A stretch of 64,000 nucleotides of DNA from Otatea glauca (taxonomy: Eukaryota > Streptophyta > Magnoliopsida > Poales > Poaceae): positions 4,517,760 to 4,581,759 of the forward strand of contig CM070727.1 in NCBI GenBank assembly GCA_036346275.1. The letters are read 5' to 3'. This document shows, one piece after another, positions 47,901 to 57,829 of the stretch. Numbering within the stretch: position 1 is the stretch's first letter; each line of letters opens with the position of its first letter. Made by a program: the position numbers and the translations under genes. The notes under the pieces are model-generated. The model was given only the letters and a program-made list of their open reading frames with translations, was not told where the DNA came from and ran no database searches.

Positions 47901-48169
47901 CCGTCTTGGTTCTGGCGGGCAGCCAATTCCCCCACCAGCTCTGGCTCAGTCTCCGCAAAGATCTTCTGTACATGGGCAACACTGCCAGCCCTAGCCGCAA
48001 GGTGGAGCGCTGTGTCACCCTTCTTCCCAGGGCTGTCCTTGTTCCTCCTCTCCTTGAAGCTCTGTTGCTTCTCCATGGACAGGAACTTGAAGCTTCTTTG
48101 CTTCTCTATCCCCCGGAAGCTCTTCAACTTTTCTAGAGCACCAAGTCGGGTGCTGGATTGCCTCTCCAT
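44918..48169 (-). CDS. Ankyrin-repeat PGG-domain membrane protein (ITN1-like)
   Basis: Three exons on the minus strand (48169-47755, 46596-46187, 45787-44918) join in frame to 564 residues, with GT-AG introns. The N-terminus is basic and Ser-rich (MERQSSTRLGALEKLKSF). Ankyrin repeats follow from about residue 48 (GDTALHLAARAGSVAHV) to about 320. A basic linker (KQTRQTKMHFHKIKKRLQKL) precedes the PGG-type domain (LNNAINSNTVVAVLIATVAF), with four membrane segments at about 384-401, 428-448, 470-491 and 497-521. The Arabidopsis relative ITN1 acts at membranes in salt-stress and ROS signalling; here that is inference. An upstream in-frame ATG at 48271 is possible. The chromovirus lies 372 bp past the stop, probably in or near the 3' UTR. 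Confidence 0.9.
46647..46806. repeat. 66-bp tandem repeat in ankyrin gene intron 1
   Basis: About 2.4 copies of a 66-bp unit starting agtcagtttaaacaaaacac (46647, 46713, 46779). The copies are almost identical. The repeat lies in the 1158-bp intron, within 200 bp of the exon 2 acceptor. Confidence 0.95.
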
Positions 48170-48234
48170 CTCCAAATCCAAAAACTTAATAATTTTACAG
48201 TTTGATGGTATTATGAAGTCCAAAATCGCAAGAT

Positions 48235-48385
48235 TTCTTGCAAAATCTAAGAAGCCCCTCTCCTCGCACACTTCGGCAAATTCACCTCCAGTTGATGGGA
48301 AAATACCACGTCTTCATATTGCGAAGGACAGGCCAAGATTTGAGCCTGTCTTCGCAAAATCCAACAAGCCCCTCTCCTCACTAAA
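48235..48385. repeat. Duplicated 26-bp phrase in the ankyrin gene leader
   Basis: The phrase gcaaaatc(t/c)aa(g/c)aagcccct plus ctcctc occurs near 48239 and 48354. The first copy lies within the possible upstream coding extension. It looks like a local duplication in the 5' leader. Confidence 0.6.
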
Positions 48386-48479
48386 CTGCCACAGCTTCCT
48401 TCGCTTAGGTTTACACGAAAACCTTTTTGCCTGCTTGGAACATAGAACTACGGAAAGTTCTCAAATTTCTCCATAAAGA

Positions 48480-50305
48480 TCTTCTATCGCTGCAACCTGC
48501 GCTTTGTCCTCCCGTCAAAGGCACAAAACCATGAACTGAACACAGATCACCTCAAACTGCAAAAAGGATAAACGAAATTAACATATTATACCGTCTTTTG
48601 CACATGATCCTAACGGGGGAAAACAAACTGAACAAAAATGAAGAAGCTTCAAAAAAAAATTTTTATAAAAACTACATAGAGAATCCTAGAACACTTGTCC
48701 CCAAGAAGTATCAAAAGGAGTTCCTCACCACAAGAAAACAAATAGCGCAGGGAGCAGCCAAGAATTGGCAGGGAGCCAGGGGACTTCCAACCACATCAAA
48801 AGAATCAAAGAAACGAGTGATCCCAGAGCACCAAAAATCCCTTCTTTCTGGCACCGGCCGAGAGAAAGAGAAGGGAGACGAACGCAATAGTGGGTATCTT
48901 GGACGCCTCCTAGCTTTTCTCCTGCTGGTCCCTCTCCCCGATGGCCCGACCTGGAAGCTCACTTATTAGGTTCCAGTGTTCTTCCACCACCCTTGCCGCA
49001 CGCTTATCATCGGAGGACGCCAACTTAAACACAAACAACTGAAACAAGCCCGCACAGGTTTGGTAGGCTACTGCTCTAGAGCATATTTCCCCTTGTGGGA
49101 ATAATTGTGCGACTTTGCCGTCTTCGTCCTTACTTTAGAAGTCTTCATCCTTACTTTAGAAAACATAACTTCGCCGTCTTTTTTTTTCTGCTCTCTCTTT
49201 ACCCCACCTATTTGTTTTTAAGTAGCTTTTCCTGTGGCTACAAGAGTTATATTATCTCTTTTATTTTCTAAGAGGCTACAAATCTATAGTCTTTTTTTTT
49301 TACCTTCATGTCAACAAATTAGCAACAAGCGTGCGCTCAACAAAGGAAAAAGTTGTGGCAGCATAAAGGGCCTGATAAAAGTAGGGTACTGTTTTCTCCT
49401 TAAAAAAATTCGTGCATTTTCTTAGGCTAGCTGCAGCCAAGGCACTGCAGTTTTCTTATCTCGACCCGTTGCCCTACCATTTTGGAATTAATGCATAAAT
49501 ATTGCAAGAAATGGAAGGGCTCCTTTACAGCCCTTGGAGTTCAGAGGGAAAAAACAGCTTGCTAATCCCAATATCATTTCTTTAGCAACACCAACTTTGT
49601 TGCTATTACCTTGTTCCAGGAAGAATTTGTTGGTGTAAGTTGTGCAAGGACCGAGGACTTGATCTCTAGTTTTTGGATCTTCAATCAAGCCGTTGATTCA
49701 GATTTCAGAACACATGTGCCCCAATCAACTCCTAAATATTCTAAAAACAAGAATTTATCTTTCCTTTCGTTCATTTCTTTTTATATTCGTTTGGTGTTGG
49801 ATCAGAACCATTGGCAGTTTGGCACACGCATGTTGTTTTTTTGTCTCGTTGGTCGGACACGATGGCGGCCAAGGAGCTCAACATCACCAGTGTGAGCGAC
49901 CAAAAAGAAAAGCAAATCAAGAAACCCACACGTTAATTTTTGACACTAACGTTTTGGTTCCAAAATATCTGGGCCCATATGTAATCCTCATATACTGATA
50001 AATAGCATGAAAAGTTTTCTAGTTGTGGGCTCGCACAGCACAAAATTAAGACCCCATTTCACGTATAGTGAGAGTAAAGTTTTGCTTTCCTTCAGCCTTT
50101 TCTTTTAAAGAAAATCCCTGTGTTCCGATCACGACATGGGATTTGAGGAGCACGGTCCTAAGTAACAAAGACATCACTGTTATCCATCTGAAAGAAGAGC
50201 TAGCACGTAGCAGCATGTGGCTATGGCTTTGCTTTTTTTAGTGGTGAAGCGAAGGACAGATGGACTTGCAATAATTATTTAAGAAAAGATCGGATAACAG
50301 GACGA
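48480..50305. other. Ankyrin gene upstream region, no further gene seen
   Basis: This stretch is presumably the 5' leader and promoter of the ankyrin gene. ORFs at 48598-48969 and 49611-49998 show no recognisable similarity. The next element (5' LTR) begins at 50310, about 2.1 kb upstream of the ankyrin start. Confidence 0.4.
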
Positions 50306-50309
50306 GTAT

Positions 50310-51210
50310 TCACGAATACTAATAACAGTGCACTTCAACAATGCCTAAGGTGACCAACAAAATGCCTCAAGCACACTCAAGCCCAACAGCCGCTTTCACC
50401 TACCACCGATCTAAGCACTGCAAAGCCACACGGACTTCCTTCCGACCAACCAAGGAAATGTCTCCGACCGAGCCAAGCTCCCGACCTCCTCAACGAGACG
50501 GCCCCGGCCCGACCAAACAGGCTCCCGACCTCGCAGAGGTCGAACTCGACCGATCGTGCCAAGATCACTCCCGCCGAGGGTCGCGTGTCGCAGCCTCTAC
50601 CAAACGACCGCCACGCACTTACGAACGGGTCAATCAAAGTGACTATACAAGGCAGCGCTCCTTCCCGAAGGTTTAAATGATCGATCAAGTCACGCCCCAC
50701 CCCATCACCGGCCACATACAAGACGAAGACACGCCTTCCCGAGGAGGCGCCACGCCAGCGCAAAGAACGCCAACACCGTAAGGTTCGCAGAGGCGTGTAC
50801 GCCGCTTTCCGAGAAATACCTAACCGCCTCGACCACCTAAGCTACCGACCCAAAGATGGGCAAGACCGAGCGTTGATCACCAACGTAACGAAGGACCAAG
50901 CTCCTAGTGTAGGTCGCCTTGTCCTCTCCCACTTCGATGTAACCCGCCTTCCTTTCGTATAAAAGGAGGTGAGCTCCCGTAGAAAAGAGAGAAAGAGAGA
51001 GCGCCATCGAACCCATCCGACTAAGTCATTGGCACTCTTGCTTGTAAACCTTGTGCACTCATCATGCATAATAGAATACAGCGCCACCACACGAATCGAG
51101 TAGGGATCTTCGTCCAACCAAGATACATCTTGGACTTTTGAGTCTAACCATTCAGTGGAGAGGAACGCACGCACCCTTAGACTTACAAATTTACTGCTCA
51201 AACGCCGACA
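50310..51210 (+). mobile_element. 5' LTR of the large Tat-like element (about 901 bp)
   Basis: The start is placed by matching tNacgaatactaataacag with the 3' LTR at 63732; both copies appear to have lost the canonical TG. The end is at ccgaca (51210), just before ttggcgcgctgtagggg. A tataaaa box lies at 50958-50964 and an aataga polyadenylation-like signal near 51072. LTR copies differ by many small indels and substitutions in the first 260 bp, so the element is old or the sequence has errors. Confidence 0.8.
50958..50964 (+). promoter_or_regulatory. LTR TATA box
   Basis: tataaaa in the context cgtataaaaggagg, the likely core promoter of the element, about 250 bp before the LTR end. Confidence 0.6.
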
Positions 51211-51211
51211 G

Positions 51212-51230
51212 CTTGGCGCGCTGTAGGGGT
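51212..51230 (+). other. Primer-binding-site-like sequence
   Basis: cttggcgcgctgtaggggt follows the LTR end. Tat-type elements have a tggcgc...gtgggg-like site here. I do not assign the tRNA. Confidence 0.5.
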
Positions 51231-52329
51231 CTTCGTATGCGTCTTCATCATCATCTCTCGATTCCGCTTGCTCTCCTCGATGGCATCTTCCACTGCGACG
51301 CAGATGGTCGCTACTGGAAGCCGACCGCTTTCGCCTCAACTTTGCCGCCACCGGAGGAGGCTTACGCCTGCCCTCGCCGCCATCGAGTTCCGGCTACCAC
51401 CAAAGCCTCGGGCGCCATCTCCAACGACCCGCCAGCCCGGCCACGCCTCGCGCAGTCCCAGAGCCGAGTTCGAGGAGCGCCCGCCACGCTCTGGCGAAAG
51501 CTCCCGCAGTTCGGACAGTGATCAGGTCACCCGCAGCTCGCGACTTTAGGCTATGGCCGCTACATGCCGCCTCTATCCACGAAATGCTGGAAGACTCTTC
51601 CACCACGACTCCAGCTCCGATACGGAGTACCCGCTCACGACGCACTCGCGAGTGCAACATGGCGCACGGCCGACTTAATCATAACCCCGCGCGGCATGGG
51701 GTCCCTATCCGCCGCGACCGAGGCGCAGGAGGGGAACACCCACGCGATCATGCCGAACGCGCCAAGCCTGCTACCAACTCCAGCCGACAACGTGAAGAGC
51801 CGGATAGGCAAAGGGTCGAGCTCGACCAACCTGTGTCAACTCGAGCAGATGAGCCCGCGACTCGCCAGTGCCCGCGACGACGCGACGCTGCGTCGCACAC
51901 CACAAGCCTGCCGAAGAACTGACGCCTCAATTCTTCCCCATGCAAGCGTAACGTGGTCGCGGGCCGCGATGTCGCTCGAGGCCTTCCGAACCGGCCGACC
52001 CGGAGGCCAAGGCCACATACCGTAACCTCCGGGTTTGGTGGAGCGCGCGCCGGTAACACATGCAGCTCGCCTCTATCGCCCCGGCCACTCCGCCACCGCT
52101 CGCCCGCCATCCGCCGGGCATTGGTCCGGCGAAGGCGACGCCACACCACGAGCCGCCTCAGCCTCACGCACCCGGCGCGCCAATCACGGACGCTTACGAC
52201 GCTCAAGCGCCACCGAGGCGCCGAAGAAAGGCGGCGAGAGGCCGCCCACTCACAGATAGTGGACGGCGGGCGCCACCGCCGCAGCCTCAAGCCCCGATGG
52301 TCCCGACCACGGGCTCGCCACAGGATCCG

Positions 52330-52815
52330 GCAGCGGATTTTCGCCGATTTCGGGCGCCACTAACATCGCCAAGTACATCGGGCCACGAACCTGTGTGTTC
52401 GCTTGAAGACTACCGGCCAAGATGTCGGGCGGGAGCGACGGATGATCTCTTCATCATCCAAGACTTCCCATCTACCTTGCGTGACTCTACCGAGCTTGGC
52501 TTGAGTACTTGCCCGCCGTAATCTGTCAGAACCGGGCCGACTTGAAGACCTCTTCGTCGGAACTCCTGTGGCACTTACAAGCGCCCGCAACCTCGACTGG
52601 GGTCGCAAGCAAAGAACAGTGAAACCCTCCGGATTATATCCGACGGTTTTCCCGCCACGTAACGAAGCCCCGACATCTCCGACGCCGATGTCGTGGGAGC
52701 ATTCATCTACTGTGACCTCCCGCAAAGCCCTCGTGCACAAACCGGGCCGCTCAAGCCTAGACCACTCAAGGAACTCCTCGACATCGCCATCAACCACGCC
52801 CCGCGAGGAGGCCGC
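52330..52815 (+). pseudogene. Gag domain of the Tat-like element, decayed
   Basis: Different plus-strand frames hold typical Tat gag pieces in order: GATNIAKYI (about 52360), IIQDFPSTLRDS (about 52455), TYKRP (about 52573), DADVVGAFIYCDLPQSP (about 52680) and LKELLDIAINHAPRG (about 52765). Several frame changes and stops intervene. Confidence 0.75.
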
Positions 52816-52939
52816 GGGCTATCTTCGAAGGAGGAAAGGCTCAAAGAAGAGCCCGCGTCCAATCGATCCTTTCGACCGCCCGACAAGCGAAAGCGGCATG
52901 GAAAATGTGTCCGCGAGCTCGTGTGGTCGCCATCGTCGA

Positions 52940-53920
52940 TCGCCTCTATCAGCGCGGCGCGACCGACCGCCGCTACCGACCACTTTCGAGAAATTGATGG
53001 ACAGCCCGCGTTCAACCACGGGTTCCCATCAAACATAAGTACGGATCGCGGTCTCGAGGCACTTCTTTCTCGCGCGTCAGCGACGCCGCTGGGCAAAGGA
53101 AAGAAGCTACCACGGCTCGCGGGCGTCATGAGAAGAAGGCGACGACGAGTTCCCCGAACCCGACGGCTACCTCATGATCTTTGGCGATCGGCGGTTACGC
53201 CGATGCCGCGCGGCCAAACTTGCCTACCGTGGAGGTCCACATCGCTTCACCGGCCGCCCTCAATATCTCCGTGGTCGAATTTCGGCCACCTTTGATCGGG
53301 CCGATCACCCCGACCACGCCCCCACCGAAGATACCCACCGCGGTCGACTTATCGGAAGAAGCGCTCACCAAGGCGCCATGGATGGCTGAAGCGGCCTCAA
53401 CATCCTCTACGTGGAGACGCCGACGCCATGGGGATTCTCGCTCGAAGTCTTCGACCGAGCAAGGCTCCTTTCCACTGGCCATCCCCGCCAATGTGCCCAT
53501 CCGCCGCAAATCGACCGCCCGTCACCTTTGGGGAACCAGGAATTTCCGCACCGAGACCTCACTTTCGAGGTTGCGGATTTCCGGCCCTAACACGCCATCT
53601 TGGGGCAACCATGCTACGCCAAGTTCATGGCGCACCTAGCTACGCCTTACCTCAAATCAAGATGCCCGCCACGAGGAGTCATCATCGTGGCATCATCTTT
53701 TCACTTTCCTACAATCGCGAACGCAGTAGTTGTGAGCTCGCCGGCCATCGCGCTCGCCGAGCTCGATAACCTCGTGGAGGGAAGCCTCCAGTCCGCCCCG
53801 AGTCCAAAGCAAGTCGTGGGCGGATCTTTCAAGTCCGCCGAGGACACGAAGAGGGTCGCGGTCGATCCTCGCGATCCGACCAAGACCGCTCGGGTCGGAG
53901 CCACGCCCCGCTAAATAGGA
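52940..53920 (+). pseudogene. Gag end and aspartic protease region, decayed
   Basis: Pieces include TFEKLMDSP (about 52985), LSRASATPLGKGKKLPR (about 53065) and YADAARPNLPTVEVHIASPA (about 53190). The protease active-site region reads MDG, stop, SGLNILYVET (53378 onwards), where the family has a DGG/DGS triad, so the stop (53387-53389) falls in the catalytic motif. Then follow FRTETLSFEVADF-like and CYAKFMA pieces and VAVDPRDPTKTARVGAT (about 53855). Confidence 0.75.
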
Positions 53921-54079
53921 AAGCGCCGCCTACTTCCTCCGCGCCAATAATGACGCTCTTCGCATGGAGGACCTCCGACATGCCAGAATCCCGAGGAAGT
54001 CGCCGAGCACCTTGAGCATCCGACCGCTCAAAGCCGGCCGCTTCAACGCCGCGCCGCTCGACGAGGAGAGGCGCAGGAT

Positions 54080-54560
54080 CATAGGGAGGAGATCGCCAAG
54101 CTTTTGGTCGCAGGTTTATAAAGAGGTCCGCCACCTCGAGTGGTCGCCAACCTCAGGCTTGTTAAAAAGAAAATGGGCAATGGAGGATGTGTGTTGACTA
54201 CACAAATCTCAACAAAGCGTGTCCCAAGGACCCGCTCTCTTGCCCCTCAAGATCGACCATGTCGCCGACTCCACCGCGTGCGAAGTCTCTTTCCTTTTGA
54301 TGGCTATTCGTGCTACCACCGATAGCACTAAAGGAGTCCGACCTACCGCGACTTCCTTCATCACACTGCTCGCTCATTCTCACACGCTACAATGCCGTTT
54401 CGCCTAAAGAACGCGCGCTACATACCAATGATGTATGCAAACGTGCTTCAACAATCGATCGCCGCAACGTTGAGGTTTGCGTTGACTACATCGTCGTGAA
54501 GACCAGAATGCGCACGACCTTATTGCCGACCCAGAAGAGACTTTCGCAATCTCCGACGGC
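54080..54560 (+). pseudogene. Reverse transcriptase of the Tat-like element, decayed
   Basis: Plus-strand frames contain EVRHLEW, VANLRLVKKKMGNG, DYTNLNKACPKDP-like, and ALKESD pieces. The catalytic YVDD position reads CVDYIVVKTR (54475-54505), so the motif is lost. Frameshifts separate the pieces. Confidence 0.8.
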
Positions 54561-55281
54561 CCAGATAAAGCTCAACCCCGAGAAATGCGCTTCGGGTCCC
54601 CAAGGAAGCCGCTTCGGCTTCATCGTCTCGAACGGGAATCGAGGCCAATCAGAGAAGATCTCGCGATCGCAAGAATGGGCCCGATTCCCAATCTCAAAGG
54701 GGTCCAGAGGCTAGCAGATGCCTTGCCGCTTTGAGTCGCTTTCGTGTCTCGCTTCGCGAGCGCGAATGCCGCTCTACAGTCGCCAAGAAAACCAACCGCT
54801 TCACTGGACCTGTGAGGCTCAGAAGCCTCACCCGCTCGAAAGCCTTCTTGTCCTCCCCTCCAACTCCGGTCGCCTCGCATCGCGCGAACCGCCGCCTTCT
54901 ACGCCGCCGCCATCGCCAAGTCGCCGCAAGGCCCTTGTGGTGGAACGAGCGGAGGAAGGCCGTGAACTCAAGGTACAACGCCAATTTACTTCATCCGCGA
55001 GGTTCTCTCCGAGTCCAAGGCTCTGTGACCACAGTGCGAGGCCGCTTCACGCGTGCTCACCGCCAAGAGAAAGCTCGACATTATTTCGACCAAAGACGCC
55101 ATCATCGTGGTGACCGCGCCTCGCTTCGGCGAGATCGTCCGCAGAATCGCGACGCCCGGAGGATAGCAAGGGCGCCGAGCTCAGCGGCTATGATAACGAT
55201 GTCCCTCGACGGCGATCAAGTCGCAGTCCTTGCACTTCGCCGCCGAATAGACCGCTCAGCGCCGCCGGTGATCGAGGACCC

Positions 55282-55700
55282 CGAGCATCGACAATGTACT
55301 TTGATGGATCCTACACTCAAGAACGGCGCGGGCGCAGGAGTCGCCATCATTTCCCACCGAACAAACTTCAATACGCCATCGCCGCCGACGCGACCAACAA
55401 CATAGCCGAGCACGCAGGCTCTCATCAACGGTCTCCGGATCGGCCGCCGACTCCTGGCGCCGACTCTGCGTCTCATGGGACTCCAAGCTCGTCGTCGACC
55501 AGGTTATGAAGGCTTCGAGCAGCGAGACGCCCGTATGGTCTGATATCGTCGGAAGTGCGCAAGCTCGAGGAGCGGTTCAAAGGTTTCGAGCTCCACCACG
55601 CCTACAGACGCCTACACAAAGTGAGGCCGATTGCCTAGTCAATCTCGGCCCAAAGAAGGGTCACCCCACCGGAATCTTCGTCTCGCGACTCTCAGAACCT
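55282..55700 (+). pseudogene. RNase H of the Tat-like element, decayed
   Basis: MYFDGSYT (55294), the archaeal-type RNase H start in Tat elements, is followed in other frames by GAGAGVAIIS and ATNNIAE. Later pieces are VDQVMKASSS (about 55495), KLEERFKGFELHHAY (about 55565) and LSEPSIR (about 55690). Confidence 0.75.
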
Positions 55701-55854
55701 TCCATCCGCTGAACTTGGTGGCCGAGCGGTCTCCGATCCACCTAGCACGGCCACCCGACCGCCGCCTGGCTCGGGAGCAGACGGCCTGATCAAACCGCAG
55801 CTGCGGCCGGGCACTGAATCCGACCGAGGAAGCTCTTCATCAATCGGCTGACGG

Positions 55855-56994
55855 ATGGGTCGCTCCCTCGACCCGACCGAGGCCCGGCCGCCGGCGGGCA
55901 AAATCTTTCGTCCGGTCGCCTGCACTTTACAAAAGGAGTCCCTCGGGGTCCTCCAGAGGTGCGCTCGCCGACCAAGGGAAGCAAACGCCGATATCCATGG
56001 CGGGTTTGCGGTCACCATGCCGCCTTCGATCCTCGTTGGAAAAACCTTTCGATGGGTTTTATTGGCCGACCGCTATGTTCGACGCCGAGCAGATCGTGAC
56101 GACCGCTGAAGGGTGCCAATTCTTTGTCCGACAGACACATCTGCCACCAAGTCTTGCGACTATCCCCATCACTTGGCCGCTTGCGTTTGGGGACTCGACC
56201 GGTCGCCCTTCAAGAAAGCGCCCGGGCTTTACTCATCTCCTAGTCGCGTGGATAAATTCACCAAGTGGATAGAGGCCTGCCGGCCGTGAGCGCCACGCCG
56301 ATACAAGCACCATCTTCTTCCGCGACATCGCTTTTCGGCTCGAGTCCCCAACTCTATCATCACCGATAACAGACGCAGCTTCACGTGAAAGGAGTTCCTC
56401 GAGTTCTCGCGACGACTTCAACATCCGCGGTCGATTGGGCGCCGTGGACCATCCGCGACTAATGGCCGTGTCGAACGTGCAAACGGCATGATCCTTCAGT
56501 GGACCTGCCACGGATCTTCGCCGGCTCAAGCACTTCGCGGGCGCGGGTGGCCGAGCCGCCTCCGTTCCGGAGTCGCGGACCACGCCCACCCGAGCGATCG
56601 GTTTACCCGTTCTTCATGGTGTTCGCTGGCCGGCCGCTTTTGCCGACGACCGAGTATGGCGCCCAAGACTACAAGCTCGATGAGGCTCGAGGCTCGCCGC
56701 AACAAGACGCCATCGACCGGCTCGACGAGGCGCATGACGGGCCATCCTACGATCGCAAAATATCAACAAGCTCGCGACGCTACCACACCGCCAAGTTCGA
56801 GGGCGATCCTTGACGTGGCGACCTTGTCCTTCTGGCGGTCCAGACAAAGAAGACAAGCACAAGCTATCGCCGCCTCTAGGAAGGCCCTTCACCGTCGAGA
56901 GGTTCTCCGACCGCACCTTTCGACTCAAGGATGTCGATGGTCGATCCTTCCGAACGCTTGGAACATAGAAAAGTTAAGGCGATTCTATCCCTAA
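55855..56994 (+). pseudogene. Integrase of the Tat-like element, decayed
   Basis: Pieces in order: GVLQRCA, FYWPTAMFDAEQIV (about 56065), GCQFF and RQTHLPP, TIPITWPLAF (about 56155), FTHLLVA, a core around SIITDN (about 56350), and RANGMILQ (about 56480). Then come FFMVF, LVL-type C-terminal frames, and NAWNIEKLRRFYP, whose stop at 56994 marks the end of pol. The frame changes often. Confidence 0.8.
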
Positions 56995-57100
56995 ACTCTT
57001 TTTCCGGCGTATTTTATCTTTATCTTTCCGAGCACTGTCGCTTTGCGACGCCTGGGCTACCTTTGGCGCCCCGTTCAAGCCGCCTAGTCGACATTTATGC

Positions 57101-57670
57101 GGTCGGTGACTGACTAACCATAAGGTCGATCCCGAGCGTAACCCTCTCGACCAAGTTACACCTACCATACGCCCGGCTATGGTTGCTAAGTAGCGCTTTG
57201 CGGAAGAAGGAAGTGCCCGAGTGGAATGACCTTTAGTCATCGAACACTCCTCACGCAGAACTCGCTAGCTCACAGACTCGCTTGGTCGGTGACCGACTAA
57301 CCATGAGGTTAATCCCGAGCGGTAACCTCTCGACCCAAGCTGTTACGGCCTACGCCCCCCGGGCTATGGTTGCTAAGTAGGCCGCGGAAGAAGGAAGTGC
57401 CCGAGTGGAGTGACCTTTAGTCGGGCGGGAACACCTCCCCGCACAGAGACTCGGCTAGCTCACGCGCTTATGCGGGTCGGTGACCCGACCGTCACGAGGT
57501 CCTCCCCAAGCTGTAATCCTCCCGACCCAAGTACTATGACCTACGCCCAATGGCTATGGTTCTAATGCTTTGAAGAAGGAAACGCCCAAGTGAGCGATCT
57601 TTTGTCGATCCAGAACACCCGATCCTCACAAGTGCGCATAATCACGAGTAACTAAGATTCCTATCCTCTT
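57101..57670. repeat. About 185-bp repeat, three copies, just after pol
   Basis: Units begin ggtcggtgac(t/c) near 57101, 57284 and 57475. Each includes a cgacc...aacctctcgacc phrase, gctatggttgctaagtag and gaagaaggaagtgcccgagtg. The third copy is the most diverged and a fourth partial may follow. Period is 183-191 bp. Confidence 0.85.
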
Positions 57671-57829
57671 AGCCCCTCAAGCAACCCGACCCACGATAAG
57701 TGACCTTTGTCGCCCTTAGTGCTATGACCGTCAAACGTTCGCCAAAAACACGTAGGGCAAGAGCATACCGAACTTGTTAAACTTAAAAATTGCTTACGAG
57801 CATGATAAGTCTTTACAAATTACAAAGGT

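Noticed and set aside
48598..48969. 123-codon plus-strand ORF upstream of the ankyrin gene
   Set aside because: No recognisable family; lies in the probable leader/promoter of the minus-strand gene.
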